DNA from: Spodoptera frugiperda
Taxonomy: Eukaryota > Arthropoda > Insecta > Lepidoptera > Noctuidae
NCBI RefSeq assembly: GCF_023101765.2
Contig: NC_064229.1
Location: 2,422,001-2,486,000 of the forward strand
Direction of reading: 5' to 3'
Length of the DNA: 64,000 bases
Shown here piece by piece: positions 14,407 to 27,690 of this stretch. The notes beneath the pieces were generated by a model. That model worked only from the letters and a program-made list of their open reading frames with translations. It was not told where the DNA came from and searched no databases. The translations under genes were made by a program, and so were the position numbers. Each line of letters begins with the position of its first letter. Positions within the stretch are counted from its first letter, which is position 1.

Positions 14407-14550
14407 TTAACCGACTTCAAAAAGGAGGTTCTCAGTTTGATGTGTATGTATGTTTGTGCGCGATTATCTCGCGTTTGGTTGAACCGATTTTGATGCGGTT
14501 TTCAGTATAGTATTTTTCAGACTTAGGAGAAGGTTTTATGGATATTATTA
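14407..14550 (+). repeat. Dispersed repeat with CCGACTTCAAAAAGGAGG head
   Basis: AACCGACTTCAAAAAGGAGG, TTCTCAGTTTGATGTGTATG and GGTTGAACCGATTTTGATGC, a common lepidopteran repeat head; the rest is lost. Confidence 0.6.
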
Positions 14551-14659
14551 AATAGTTGTTCTTGTGCTAAGACGTGTATGTAGGAAATAAATGGAGTGGG
14601 CCTATTGTAATACTCCGTCACAACTCCTGATAAAACGTTAAAATAGCCTAAACTAGTAT

Positions 14660-14722
14660 ATTCAATATCAGAATCGAACCTAAGTTTTTTAACTCGATAC
14701 TCACACGTGCAACCACTTGCAT
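14660..14722 (-). repeat. Family C SINE head relic
   Basis: The segment CAGAATCGAACCTAAG...CACGTGCAACCACTTGCA aligns with the minus-strand head of family C at 47910-47965. Confidence 0.45.
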
Positions 14723-15661
14723 TAATACACTCTTAAATAAATAAGTTACTAATGTATTACAGTTTACTATTTACTAAAATCACGTTACTTTATCACGCGT
14801 TAGTATATAGAACTGCTTGAGACGACAATAGGATTGAGTCATAGCAATTGAAACTGTAATGGTATTGCATTAAATGCACTTATCCCACTTAAGTGGCTAT
14901 ATTAAGATGGTTAGATTAGAAATTGTGGAACTTACCTCATTTACTACTCGTTTTAGTTTTAGTTTTAATACTTGAATGAACTTCATAGTGCGAATCGGAC
15001 CATTTGTCTAACATTTCAATTTTCCGAATCACATTGCTTAAGTAAACTTTTCAAACAAATCGAATACAAAATATGCTTTAAATAATATACAATATATTCC
15101 TAAAGATTAAAGTTACAACTTAAAATTTAAACGAAAATACTTTTACGATTTTATTTAATGTCAAATAACAATTGTATAAATATTGACAGTAGATATGCAA
15201 AACTCAATGCGATGCAGCCTTCGTGTCTAACTAAGGTCGAAGCAAATGTTCCGCGTTGGTACCTCAAATAGTGCTAAATATATATTGATAATATATTTGT
15301 CAAATAAAGTAAATACTTCAGAAGGCAGTACAAATTGAATTGAACAGTTAGCCTGCTTCCGCGGGTAAATAATTTTTGAAATAAATATTGCGTAAGTGTT
15401 AGTCGTAAAGGATTTGTCAAGTTGTATGTTCCGGGAATGAACCCATAAATGGATGGTCAGTTTCCGATACTTATAAATAATATTACGAAATTATTACTTA
15501 ACAGAGTTGTATTTGTCCTTCCTTGTGATATTAAGGCTGAGTTTAAGTATCGTAGTATCTGCATTTTTTTATCTATATAGGTATGAAGTCCCAGGTACAT
15601 AATGTACAAAGCAGTACCTTACCTTGTAAAGACTATAGTTAAGTCACCAATGTGAAATAAG

Positions 15662-15790
15662 CGGAGCGATGGCTGTGCAACTGGCTGGCGTGCAAAGTGT
15701 ACCAGGTTCGATTCACGCACGGAACAACTCTTTGTGTGATCAACAAATTATATTGTTCCACCCTGGGTGTCATGTATATGTAAAATTGAA
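15662..15790 (+). repeat. tRNA-derived SINE (family B), 3' truncated
   Basis: Tail-less copy: A-box-like GATGGCTGTGCAACTGGC, B box AGGTTCGATTC at 15703, then AACAACTCTTTGTGTGATCA and GGTGTCATGTATATG. Confidence 0.75.
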
Positions 15791-18700
15791 TGATAGTAAA
15801 AGAAAATATTTCAATGGCCAACACTTTAATGGATACCTCGTTCAAAAGACAAAGACAATAAATAAATCTCATCACGTTCAAGAGATTACTACAAGAGATA
15901 TAATCAGCACGAGACCTTATCTTTGAGATAGCGATGTTTAATAACATAATGATACAAACTACTGGTTACTGCTTACTGTAATATGTATATATAGTCATAC
16001 ATATATAAATAGATGGCGCCTAGCGCACGTGTTGTTTTAATTAATCATCCTTCAGTGGGCTTGTCGTGGGTAAATGTTTAATTGTCTACTTAGTTTAATG
16101 CTTTGAATCACTTGCAACTCATTTACAAAATATATGATAGAATATGGAGGTCATTTTTTCATGATAATTTCTACAGAAAATGACTGCAGCAGAGACATTT
16201 CATGATTACTTAAACTATTTCTTTGTAACGATTTTGTATCGAAAACGATAGCTAAGTATTGAGTTAAGTAACCATTAAATGACTCTGTACAGCAAGTAGT
16301 ATTTTAACTCAGATTAGAGTAGTTATTTTAATAAAAAAAACAGCTGCTAAGTAGCTACACTTAAAAAAATATAATTTATAAAAGTTATAAACACATTGTT
16401 TCAAACGCTTTCAACATAAAATAATACTTCACATTTCGACAAAAGTCCTCTAAAATCTTTTCACGCAGAATCCACAAACATCTGCATTACGAACCTAATT
16501 AATGAGTACAAGACACATACAAAACGTCCACTGTACCATCCCTGTCCCAACAAGGAGTGCAAACACCGTCACTTACGATCATTTATCATTAAAACAAGTC
16601 TATGACCAGCCACAACACAAATATGTTACAGAAGTACCAGCTGAGTAAATTGTATAATACCTACGTAAGTACTAGAGAATATATATTTACCAAGCCAATC
16701 AAAGAACTAAATAATCTTATTTTATATCAATACAATTTTCAGAAAATATGATAACTGTAACTCTTTTTCTTGACTTTGATCAGCATTGTATGGAAAAACT
16801 ATAATACTTAATTGGCAACTCAACTCAGTTAATTGAAATAAATGCTTTGACTTGACAACTACACGCTATTAATTGTTATACATATTATGACATCAATGTT
16901 TTAATAATCATCTGATCATGTATATTAAACATGAACAATGACTAGCTTTAAAATAGAAATTACTGCCAGAACAAGCACTTATGATCTTTAGTCTTTATTT
17001 GCTCTTAATTATTTGCATATCACAACTCAACTTTTCAATATTTTGTTAAAACTAAACCTTCTTCTCACGTACAATAGTATTAGCATCTAAAGTTCTAAAC
17101 ACATGTTGGCAACTGGGTCAAAACCGAGTTTCAGGGCCACAGCGACAGTCGCTCACACTGATGTATGGTAGTAATGATGCGATAATAATGCTTAATGATC
17201 ATCAATAATTTATTTTCATGTTCAGGGAATACAGAAACTCAAGTATGTATTAAGAGATGATGAGAAATTGTCTAGTTAATTAATTGAGGTTGAAGAAGTA
17301 ATTTAGCTAAATTCTAAATGACTTTGCAAAGTGCACCTTCTATGTTGTATTTTTTTTGTAATATCTAGAAATTAAGCTAAGTCTAAAATATCTTTAGAAT
17401 CTGCTATAGATTTTTGTGTTTTGTGAGAAAAAAATAATATCACTACATAGTATAAAACAAAGTCACTTTCCGACGTTCGTGTGTCTGTGTGCTTAAATCT
17501 ATAAAATTACGGAACAAATTTTGATAGGGTTAGGTTGATCAGTAAGCAAGTACACTTAATTGAACAGGATTTTGGACTCTGCAGGCCAGTATTAATGCAT
17601 TTGACCACTACCAAATTGAATGATAAAGCAAAATTTTCATTATATTGTTTTGTACTATTATTTATTCAAATGACTTCCATTGTTACACTCCTTTTCACAA
17701 GCAAATACTTAGATAGATAACAAGTAAATAACAAAACTTATACAAAGTAATCTTTATGGCTTTAAAATAAATAGTATTATAATGATATACAGGTTGCTAT
17801 CACATTATCAAATTAATAGTCATAAATTAATGATATATAGAGTAATATAATAGTCTACTGGGCATAGTAACAGTTAAAATAATTATTATCTAGATACTGG
17901 TTTTACGATAGAAAATAGGATTTTCCCACATTTTTATATATTTTTTTAAACGAATACATAGATTACAACGTATTTATATTAGAAGTTCTAAGTTTTATAC
18001 ATACGATATACAAATGATATATTATATAAGGTAAAACCATTGAAATCGAGTTTTCGTTAGCATTTTTTTTATATGTGAAAATTATTAAGCTTGTCAATAT
18101 TTCACGCGATTTAATAACGGAGATGGTACATTACCTATGTTTGTTTATATTCCAATGTCGTATACGATATCTGTCGCTGTCGTATGTGACAGCAAAAATA
18201 TACACTCCTACTTGTTAGTTTCCTTAATTGGTATTTATTTTTTTAGCATTACCTTTTGTCATACAACAACACATATTCCCTATCCAAAATTCGATCTAGA
18301 ACTACCTATACAGAAGTGCCGCTTCTAATCATTGTACATAGTAGTCCAATTAAAATTTTATAACTATAACAATATAACAATATTATTATCATCGCTAGTT
18401 ATACAGCACAGTCCTTATCAGCTACCTACACATATAATCACGTTCCCTATAGAAGCCTTTGAAGTTGCCGACATGCGCAGGAGTCGATTTACTACCACTT
18501 ATCTATTAAATGTGTACGGTTTCCAGTAATGTACCGTTTGGTTTTTGCTTTCTACGTATTTTTATGTAATTAGGTATACTCTGAATTAAGCACTGCTGGC
18601 CACGATAGCGATTTGGGATGATGATAAATATTATACCATTTTCCTAAAAAAAATAAGCTTCTCAGTAGAACAAAGCACATACGTTAGTAAGTAGAAAGAC

Positions 18701-19029
18701 TTTTTGTAAAAAATAATTAAATAACTCGATACTTTTTCCAATAATTAGTTACACAAAATTCAAAATAATTTTAAATTGGGAAGACTAAGGAAATTCTGCT
18801 GAATATTTAAAAAACCTAAGATACATAATATGAAGTATAATAATAATATTTATAAAACTAAAACATTTATATACATTTATATATTTATTTGCTCGTACAT
18901 AACTTCTTTCCAATCAGTTAGCCGTCTAGTTACTGCCACATACCGCACGCTTTGATGTGCCGCCGATACCTAAATCGTTTACATAAGGTTTATAAATAGG
19001 TTCTGTGTTTAAGTAAATATATGTTACAA

Positions 19030-19199
19030 TATATCATAGTAATATAATAAATGTGACACTTTGTTTGTTTGGATGTTTGTCAACCAATCATGCTGAAACT
19101 GCTGAACGGATTTTGATGAAATTTGTTATACAGACAGAGTATGAACTGATTTGGCGTGATAGAATTTCTTTTTTTCTTACGGAAATGCTTAATGGAACG
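19030..19199 (+). repeat. Retroposon with ACTGAACGGATTTTGATG core (second copy)
   Basis: GCTGAACGGATTTTGATGAA, ATTTGTTATACAGACAGAGT and a degraded CTTACGGAAATGC end. A family B SINE fragment abuts it at 19200. Confidence 0.6.
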
Positions 19200-19286
19200 C
19201 TGACCCGAAATTTGTGGATCGCACAATGAGTTCCTCCTTGCGGGAATCAAACACACTACACGTTGTGTGGCTCAGTCAGCCTCAGC
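19200..19286 (-). repeat. tRNA-derived SINE (family B) fragment
   Basis: The minus-strand tRNA-like head is present with a degraded B box (GTTTGATTCCCGC); the body is lost after GGGTCA. Confidence 0.6.
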
Positions 19287-21067
19287 CAATAAAAACTATC
19301 GGCAAACATGTATATAAAATACCTGTAGGTAGTCTGTTATAAAATACATGTCATTATTATATAGTCTATTTAGTAGTAAATAAAATATCATAATATTTTC
19401 TAAATCCGATTACATATTACAGTAAAAAATACATGATATCATATAGAATTATACATAATTCCCGATGTATATGGCACAAAAAATGTAGTCAGCTTCCAGC
19501 GTCATTCAACGCTGATATCTGTCCACCCAATTATGGTAATACAGGCTTGAATATAAATATTCCTGTCAATAAACAACATGCCATACTAGCCGCTAGTTAT
19601 TATTAAACTGAACTTAGTTATTTTTTCTCATATTCCTCAATTAAAACTGTATGTTACTTGTTGTGCCTAGGCAATTTTCTACATGCCGTGAATAAGAATT
19701 TACTTATAAATACATATATTAAAATAATAAGCAAGACGAATAATGATATTAGTTTTAAAATAAAACTATTTAGCGATAGTGAATTTTATCGTTTCCAAAA
19801 ATGTTTGTTAGAAGTTTAAATAATTATCCGAATCCAAAAGGTTTAAAAATGTTTTAAATTTAGACAAACCAACAAAAGCTGTTGATTAATTTTAATGACG
19901 CGATGATTTTACTACATATTAACTTATGCGATAGTTCCTGCACCATAATTTATAACATAGAAATGAATCTTAGAATGTGTTGCTAAGCGCAAATGCCGAA
20001 AACAGCCAAACAAATCTGTAAAGCTTTTATGTAATAAAAAATTATCAAAAATGTATAGAACAATTTACAAGACGAAACAAATCGCGAGGTCCGCCATTCA
20101 TTAATAACTCTACTAACAAGCCAATAACCACGCTACAACTAACCACTTAGATCCTACAATTGCAAATAACAAACTCTAACATACTTATAAGTGCAATTAA
20201 CACTATTATAAACTTATAGTTATAACAACACTCATTACAAGTGACATGTAGTCAATAATAGTGTTCTCTTGTTGCAGATTTCCTCATGATATCCTGTGTG
20301 AGATAATTGTAAGTGCATTGCGCATGCGTCGGTTGTTTTTATAATATTTATATAAATTATACATGGTAGGAACAGATGGCTGTGTTTTATACCTACGTTG
20401 TTTACGCGTGTGGTTTATGCAAGTTTAATAAATCTTAGGTAAGGAATCAGATAATCTTAGCTATAGTATGATATGGTAAAATAATTAGATGATTTTTTGT
20501 ATAAAACATATTTTGAAGATAGGTACTAGATGATAATTAATTTTTATTCACTTTAACGTTTCAGTCAAAGTACATACTTGCAGTAGGAAGTAAGAAATAG
20601 GACCATAGCAAAAACAAGTTTCTTCCTAAATACTTAGACTAAGTAAGTTACAGTCACACAATAGGTTAGACATAAAAGTTACTAAAAATTTAAATTCGGG
20701 TCCTGAATGAGTTCTTATCTCCAACACATCAAAACAAAGCATTAACGACAACATATGGCGTTATAAAAACGAGTAATTAATCTTAAGATAAAACGTCTTT
20801 TGTTTGTATCTAGATCGGGCCTAGGAAGCGCGTGCGCAGCTCCCAAGTATGGCACATAACTACTGTTTGTGTAAACCTTGGGTCGGCGCGCAAAAACGTC
20901 GTTTTTCCTTTTGTGGGCAGCATGTAATAGATTTTTATTTTGTTGTTTATAAGGCTGGCTGTTAATGGTGCCCCTTACTTTCCTGCTGAAGGTCAGTGGA
21001 CCCGAGGAGTATATCATATTTTACTCATTAGGTACCAAAGTTGAGTAGAATTTCAAATCTTAAAATG

Positions 21068-21196
21068 CAAATTCTTTATTCATGGCGGGACGAACTTAAC
21101 AGCTATGACAAGGATTGGCCGCAAAAAGCTTTAAACAGAGAGGAGTGGAAGGAAGGTAGGGAGGCCTTTGCCCTGCAGTGGGACGATCATGGCTGA
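21068..21196 (+). pseudogene. C-terminal end of an RTE-like LINE ORF2
   Basis: The frame reads WRDELNSYDKDWPQKALNRE followed by EWKEGREAFALQWDDHG-stop, with the spacing of the RTE/BovB ORF2 C-terminus (W.DE...W...A.....W....EA..QW). Everything upstream is truncated. Confidence 0.65.
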
Positions 21197-22341
21197 AATT
21201 TAATCTAAATCTAATTGTAGACACATAATACAATTGTTAACTAAATAAACTTCAATAACATAATTGAAATTTCAATAAGTAATGTTTATATTTTTAGGCT
21301 CATTCGGTTTTTTCCGGTTTCAACCTCAACCCAGAAACGATTTCGGATTTAAATTAAATTATCCAAAAGCAATAATTGGAACAACAATGCAATCATTTTG
21401 ACTCACGATCCTTATGTTGCAATACACAAAGGAAAAGTGGAATAAAATTATTCGATCACATTTTAAACAAGGTAGGCAGTTCATATTTAGTCACATTATG
21501 AGAAATATGTCGCAGATAAAGAAAAAATACTTATTAAAAATAAAATTTACGAGGCTGCTTCGCAAGTGAGACAATCGAAAAAGAGTATCAATTTCCAAGT
21601 CGGGTAAAGCAGGTATTCTTGGAATTTTCTAAGTTTTTCAGTAATAGCATGGAGTCTGCATTTCTGCACCAGTATATATTTTTACATATGTAGCAAATGA
21701 CTCACCCCCTATTACATAGCATTTATAACATAACTGCTGAAAAGTGGATGTTATGTTGTATTGTATTATGTAGATTAAAAGATGTCACGTTATGCAAAAT
21801 AATGAGACAACTGTCTTACAATTGTTTGCAATAATATTTATGGTATATTTGTCAGTGTATGAGTCACTCAAACCACTATAGTTTGGTATGTATCTACTTA
21901 TAGTAATACAAGTATGTTTCCTCCTAAAAATAAAACTGTTTTCTTTAAGTGTTTACTATCTGTTCTAGATTTAACTGGTTACGTTAGTGTTTGAATTTGT
22001 AGTCTAATACTACTAGTGTTTGTTTTGAGTCATGTATTCATTGAGATTTGTTGCAGTTATCTGTTTATTTAAATACTTTAGATGAAGGAAAATTCTCTTT
22101 ATAGATGAGTGTTTACTTTTGCTCTAATAGCTGGAATTATTAACGGACTTTCACTGATTGTGACAGAAAATCAATAGAACTAATGTCAAAAATCCATCTC
22201 AATCGAATATTAAATCGATATAATGATGATATCGATTGAAATCGATTATGAATACAAACAACACTCTCATAGAACCCATAAAACGGAAGTAACAAACACT
22301 GATTTACGTATAAAAGCCAGCTAATCGATGCCGTGACACAT

Positions 22342-22349
22342 TATCGATA
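22342..22349. promoter_or_regulatory. TATCGATA (DRE-like) motif
   Basis: A perfect TATCGATA in a more GC-rich stretch (22320-22450), about 1.1 kb before the orphan ORF at 23425. DRE sites are frequent in insect core promoters; a chance match is possible. Confidence 0.25.
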
Positions 22350-23424
22350 GGATTGTATGGATGTCCGGTGAGTCGGCTAGTCGGCTACATCACTATATCG
22401 GCGGCTAATGGACGGAGCTCGCCGTAGATGGACGTTAGAGGTTTATTGTTTGATAGTGACGGTTGACGTAGGGGTGTCATGTGTGGAAATATTATGGGTA
22501 GTTATGATTTTTAGCATTAAAAATAGAGTAGATTCTACTATTAAAGGTTTTGTCAAATTTACTGTACCTAAGTAAACTGTTACTGAACAGTAAATAGAGA
22601 TTTAAGATAACTGAGAAGAAAGTCAGATTCGAAATCAAAGAGAAATAAAATACCTAATAAATAATAAGGTGGTACTTCCTAAATATAACTTGCAAAACGA
22701 TGGCTTTTATGTCATACTTACCGTCAATTTAATCAGTCTTGTAAAATATCATTCAATTTAAGTTTTTTAAAACCTATGACGTCCATAGTAATCTTTTTTT
22801 ATACTTCATCCCATTTTATGCCTATGTCTGTTAAAAACCCTTTATTATCATAAAAATCAGTGTACCCAAGCCCCACCCCTATGTAGCCACAGGAAGCATC
22901 TACTTACGCAGTGAGACAACGCGCAGTACCGGACATATCAACGACCTACACCACTGTTTCACTTGCACTGTGTCGCCCTGTCGCCTTTATTGGTTCATTA
23001 CATTTCAATTCACTTTGCTTTATCGCTCAAACGAGTTATTTGTTTATTTCATTCTGTATCTGTAGTGTTGTGAGATGTATTCTGTTTATTGGATTGATTT
23101 GATCTCCGAAATAAGGGTCAATTGCTTCTTGATGTAAACACTCTTATTATTATTTGAAGTTTTAACGTTTCTACTATTTTAATATCTTCATAGTCTTAAC
23201 TGATAAGAATTCTGTTAATTATTTCTTACTGCACGATCCTGCTTAAACTTTTAGATATTGAAAATCAAAGTAATATTTTGGACAACCCAAAAATCAAACT
23301 CAACTCTCCCTCTTGCTTCATAATATCTCTTGTATCCAAAGAAAACTGTCTTTAACTCTTTACGATCCAATCTTCAAAACTAAAATTGCCTTTAAATAAA
23401 TTTATAACTACTTGGTAAATAAAG

Positions 23425-23553
23425 ATGGAACCGACCAGCTTCACCTGTCATCATGATAATCTCTGGCACACTGATCACATTCAAGGTACCTGTCTGCTCA
23501 TACCCGCAGTGGTCTGGACAGCCATAAGACGGCTGGAGGACATGTCTTCAAAG
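23425..23553 (+). CDS. Orphan exon-like ORF, unrecognised
   Basis: ATG at 23425, after an in-frame TAA at 23416, opens 43 codons (MEPTSFTCHHDNLWHTDHIQ ... RRLEDMSSK) to AAG|GTATTA. Reading on through the donor gives a stop 14 codons later. Composition is more codon-like than the surroundings. It ends in phase 0 and so cannot join formin exon 2 directly. It could be a leader exon of an unidentified transcript, a transposon relic or chance. Confidence 0.25.
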
Positions 23554-24897
23554 GTATTATGTTGTCAAGTTTACCATTACATTATTATATTGTAGGGATT
23601 ATACTACGGTCAATTAATTTATTTAAAGGTGATTAAATTTTAATTAATTACCAATTTCGTATAATAGAGCTTATTGTATTTTTATGATGTAAAAAAATCT
23701 TTAAAATTCTTACTTAGGTAATAAGATACCAAAAAGTTTACCGAAAGGCTTACAGCTAAGTAGCTGTTAATTGTTTCTTCTTGTCTATAAAATATTAACA
23801 ATAGTATATAACAAAATTTCGATTAAATAAGACAATATAACCAGCAACGGTTCAACATTTCGCGACACAACACAGTGCAAAACTCGATCGTAATAAAAAA
23901 ATATAAACCGTACCTAATAGACAATTTTGAGTAACTATTTAAATCTTATTTTTTGAAAAATATAAATTATTTAAAAGAAATTACACAAAAAAATAGTGAT
24001 AACTATAAATTATGTGAACATTTTCTATGTTTACATAAATATGATTAGCTTACAATATTAATATGAAAATTACTAACATTATACATGGAATAGCTAATAA
24101 TGATGATCAAATACAAAACGTGAATAAACGTCCACAGTACATCGATCTAATACACAGTTATACTGCCTCCGGCCAAGCTGTCAGTATTATAATCCATTGC
24201 ATAAGACACTGGTTCAATTCAAGGTCGCGGTGAATAATTATCTACCTACTTGTATTGCAATAAGAACTACTATGGACTGCATTTTTGATATTTGAACAGG
24301 ATTGGACAGGTTTTCCTTTATAATATGAGCTGAATTACTTTTGTGATGATATTTAGAATTAGGAGTTTATAATGAGGGCATAGGACCTACTCCTTAACCA
24401 ACCTTTGGTGGTAATTGACGACTCTGAATCTAAATAAATACTGTTTTCGATGATTGTAATGACATACAAAATTGGTCAACACAAAATGAAGAATCTTTCT
24501 ATGAGTAACTCTTATATTTTCTCTTGGGTGCAGTGATCAAAAGCTCTGTCGAAATTCTTAATGGGAAATTAGAATTTGTGTCTAACTTAGGATACATTGC
24601 TTTTAAGTATTAGACTAATAATAATCATCTTTAAATTCTTATTAAAGTTTATTCCTGAAAGAATTATAATCATCCTTTAAGAGCTTTTGTGAAAGACTTC
24701 CGAAAAAAAAACTCTTAACACTTCAATCTCTCACACTTGTAAACGGAATAGTTGATAATAAAACAATAAATAAATAAACGCTAAGATGGTGTCCGGAGGC
24801 TGTCAATATAACAACCGTTGCATAACACAGCACACCGGTTTGAAGGTCACTGTCGGATGCGCGTGCGCACCTCGCTGTCTTAATGGAGTTTTTGTTT

Positions 24898-25095
24898 GAA
24901 TCTTACTATTATAATATTATTTATTATATATTATGCGAAAGTTTGTGAGTTTGTGTGTTTGTATGTATGTTAGATACTCAATCATGTGAAAATGGCTGAA
25001 GGGATCGGGATGACATTTGGAATATGGTCTGGAACACTTAGTTTACTGTTTATCATATGGGAACGCGTGCGAAGCCAGACAGAAGCTAGTTGTTC
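24898..25095 (+). repeat. Retroposon of the same type (third copy)
   Basis: GCGAAAGTTTGTGAGTTTGT, GGGATCGGGATGACATTTGG, ATATGGGAACGCGTGCGAAG and a CCAGACAGAAGCTAGTT end, the complement of the CTAGCTTCTG... head at 31684. The 73-aa frame here is incidental. Confidence 0.65.
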
Positions 25096-25898
25096 ATGTT
25101 ATTGTAGATTTTTTTGTTTGGTTAATCGTTTTTTTTTTGTATTAAGAGTGAAAGAGATGCATATATTGTATAATTTTGTCTTAAGTATTGTTTTTGTAGG
25201 TAAATAATAAACAAGTTTTGTCATTAAGTTGCAACCGTACTTTGACTTCTTGTGAAAAGTAGGTAAAGATGTGAATATAATATATTAAATGAATTTATTC
25301 TTGCCACTTTGCATGTGTTTATGTACTTACTTATTTATATTTTGACATTTTATGTACTTAGGTACCTAGATACTTATGTACGTAGATAAGTAGGTATTTG
25401 AAATATTTTTCGTCAGTAAAATTTCGATAGCAAATGTTCGATTTGACGACGAACAATTTACATAAAAATCGTTAGGTATTTCACAGCTTAAAAAAATGTT
25501 CTTTTTCACAGAAAAGCTTTAGTCATTTTGTAAAAACCCCAAAACCATTGATAAGTCACTTCCTTTCCTATAAACACGGGTATGGCACGCAAATTTTTAG
25601 GCAAACCAATTTTCAACTATATTCCCAAGAGTATAAGACCGAAAATCCTTATGTTTATCATTATCTTGTTAAATAATGACTAAGTAGAAATCCATTATTC
25701 TATTTACATTGTGTCTAAGTTGACTGATTGGTTTAAAACAGTAGTTAAATATAAAAAATACAGTAAAAAAGCTGCGATAAGTGGGAACAATGAATCGATT
25801 AATTTTTTTGTCGTTTTTCAGTTAATTTGTCATTTAATGACTCAACCTGTGCATATTATGTAAGAGGATAAACAACTTTTTAAGTATAACAAGGTTCC

Positions 25899-26052
25899 TG
25901 AAGAGCTGCGGACTGCCTAGCGGGTTACCGGGGCTCCAGCTCGAAAGGCAGGAGTAGGAACGGCGTGGTTTATAGTCAGTAAGAGTCTGACACTCCCTCT
26001 CGCCTCGCCAAAGGCGGAGTAAAAGAAAACGGATAATTTTCTCTCTAAAAAA
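25899..26052 (+). repeat. Family D dispersed element (copy 3)
   Basis: Starts GAAGAGCTGCGGACTGCCTA, then GGGCTCCAGCTCGAAAGGCA, GTCAGTAAGAGTCTGACACT, CTCTCGCCTCGCC and a degraded tail. Confidence 0.72.
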
Positions 26053-27586
26053 ATGTGTATAACAAGTTTATTTGTAACCGATTACCCAAAAAGAAGGAGC
26101 CAAAGACTTTAATCCGCTACGTTCTTCTAATACGTTTTTACTTGTTTACATTTCACTATTTTTCGTATTAAATCTAGTAGGAATCTTATTTTAAAAAAGC
26201 TCCTTGTTTACGCGATTTATTATTATTTACAAAATCCCTACTATCCATTCAATCAACTTTTAACTTAATCTTAACTTACAATAAAGTACAATTTCAATAC
26301 CCATTCATAACACATCTCAGTTTATTTACTAGTTCATCTCCTTGTTTTTTATAATCTGTGAATGACCACAGATTAAGTCGCTTCCTTTAAACTCATTCAC
26401 GAAATCTTGAGTGACGCGGTAACCGAATCTTGAACCTTTAATGAAAGCCGATCTCTGGGATCAATACACGCTTCACTACCTCTTCATATAAAAACCAAAT
26501 ACTTATGATATTAGAAACTAATTAATTTATTATGGTTTGTCAGTTTGTTCGTAAGTAGAGCTGATATGACAATAATAAGTCTTTCTGATACCTTTTACTC
26601 AATCTTTATTCTCTTGCACATAATTTAAAACTTCTAGTTCTCTTTAATTATAAAGACATGTCAATTTTTAAAAATTGGTTGTTACTATGTAGTTAGTCCA
26701 AACTTATGAAAATATATATGGAATTGTACCTAACAACAGACTTTTTAGCCATTTAAAAACCTTCTTAGGAAGAATCGTCCTTCAAAACATAGGAAGTACA
26801 TTTGTACAGTTCTATGATCTAGACTATTAATAAATTCCTCTAATTCACACATACACACACAAATAAACACCAATCCAAAATTAGCACTACGACCTCTCAG
26901 CATCAAATTACAGCCCAAACTACGAACATCAACACAGACCACTGTTCTAGGATCAACTTATTGACAGCTTCAAAACACACTAGAAGGAACGCAGACAGAG
27001 CCAGGACGTCCTACTAGTGAGACGTTAACCCGAGACAAAAGCACAACGTCTGGTTAAACCCGGATCATTGACCGTCCATTAGTTATCCGATCTCCTTGCA
27101 AGTGGGCAGACCAGCAGAAAAACAACAGTTAAGAGTAACTGAGACTCTGATATTGTTACTAACTGGCTTTTCCTGTGGCTAACGATGTGTTGATTGTCAT
27201 TGTTTGTTAAGTCGGTTAACGATTTATTTAGTGTGTGATTTGATATCCAGAACATGTATGTCATTGATGTAGATTTATCTTGAAAGTATGAGGGAAGTAT
27301 TTTGTTTATGCTCTTCTCTTTAAAAGAATAAGAAAAGCTAGTTGATAGCAGTTTTATATTTTTATGAAAAAGAACTGATTCGATCGATAGATGCTACAAA
27401 TCTACACAGCGAATGAGACCTGCAAATACTAAATCGATGCCTTATAAATTGTCACTTGTTAAAGATCTAAATCATAGACCATATATGCAAATCTATACAG
27501 TATTAGTAAACTCCAAATCAATCAACAAACAAAAGAAAAACAATAACAATAATTTGAAAAAGGAAGCGTGACATAACGGCCATTGT

Positions 27587-27690
27587 GATCCGCCATCTTG
27601 GTGCAACATGCTGCGCGCGCACGCCGGGTGAAAGTGACCCATGGACCCGCGGCTTTGACCTTTGCAGTAAAGGGCTCGAGCCGTGCAATA
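27587..27690. promoter_or_regulatory. GC-rich patch with a YY1/Pho-like site
   Basis: CCGCCATCTTGG at 27591-27602 matches the YY1/Pho consensus, and the next 90 bases (CTGCGCGCGCACGCCGGG, GGACCCGCGGCTTTGACCTT) are unusually GC-rich and CpG-rich for this window. It may be a promoter or an old repeat. Confidence 0.3.

Larger units (their letters stand above)
8974..21067. other. Non-coding, probable intron, with scattered repeats
   Basis: Only the listed SINE, family D and retroposon copies are recognised. A GC-rich block at 10484-10550 (CCAGGCGAGGTGATCGTGTC) looks like an old repeat; 12000-12260 is rich in short AAGTTAACTT-like words. Confidence 0.6.
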
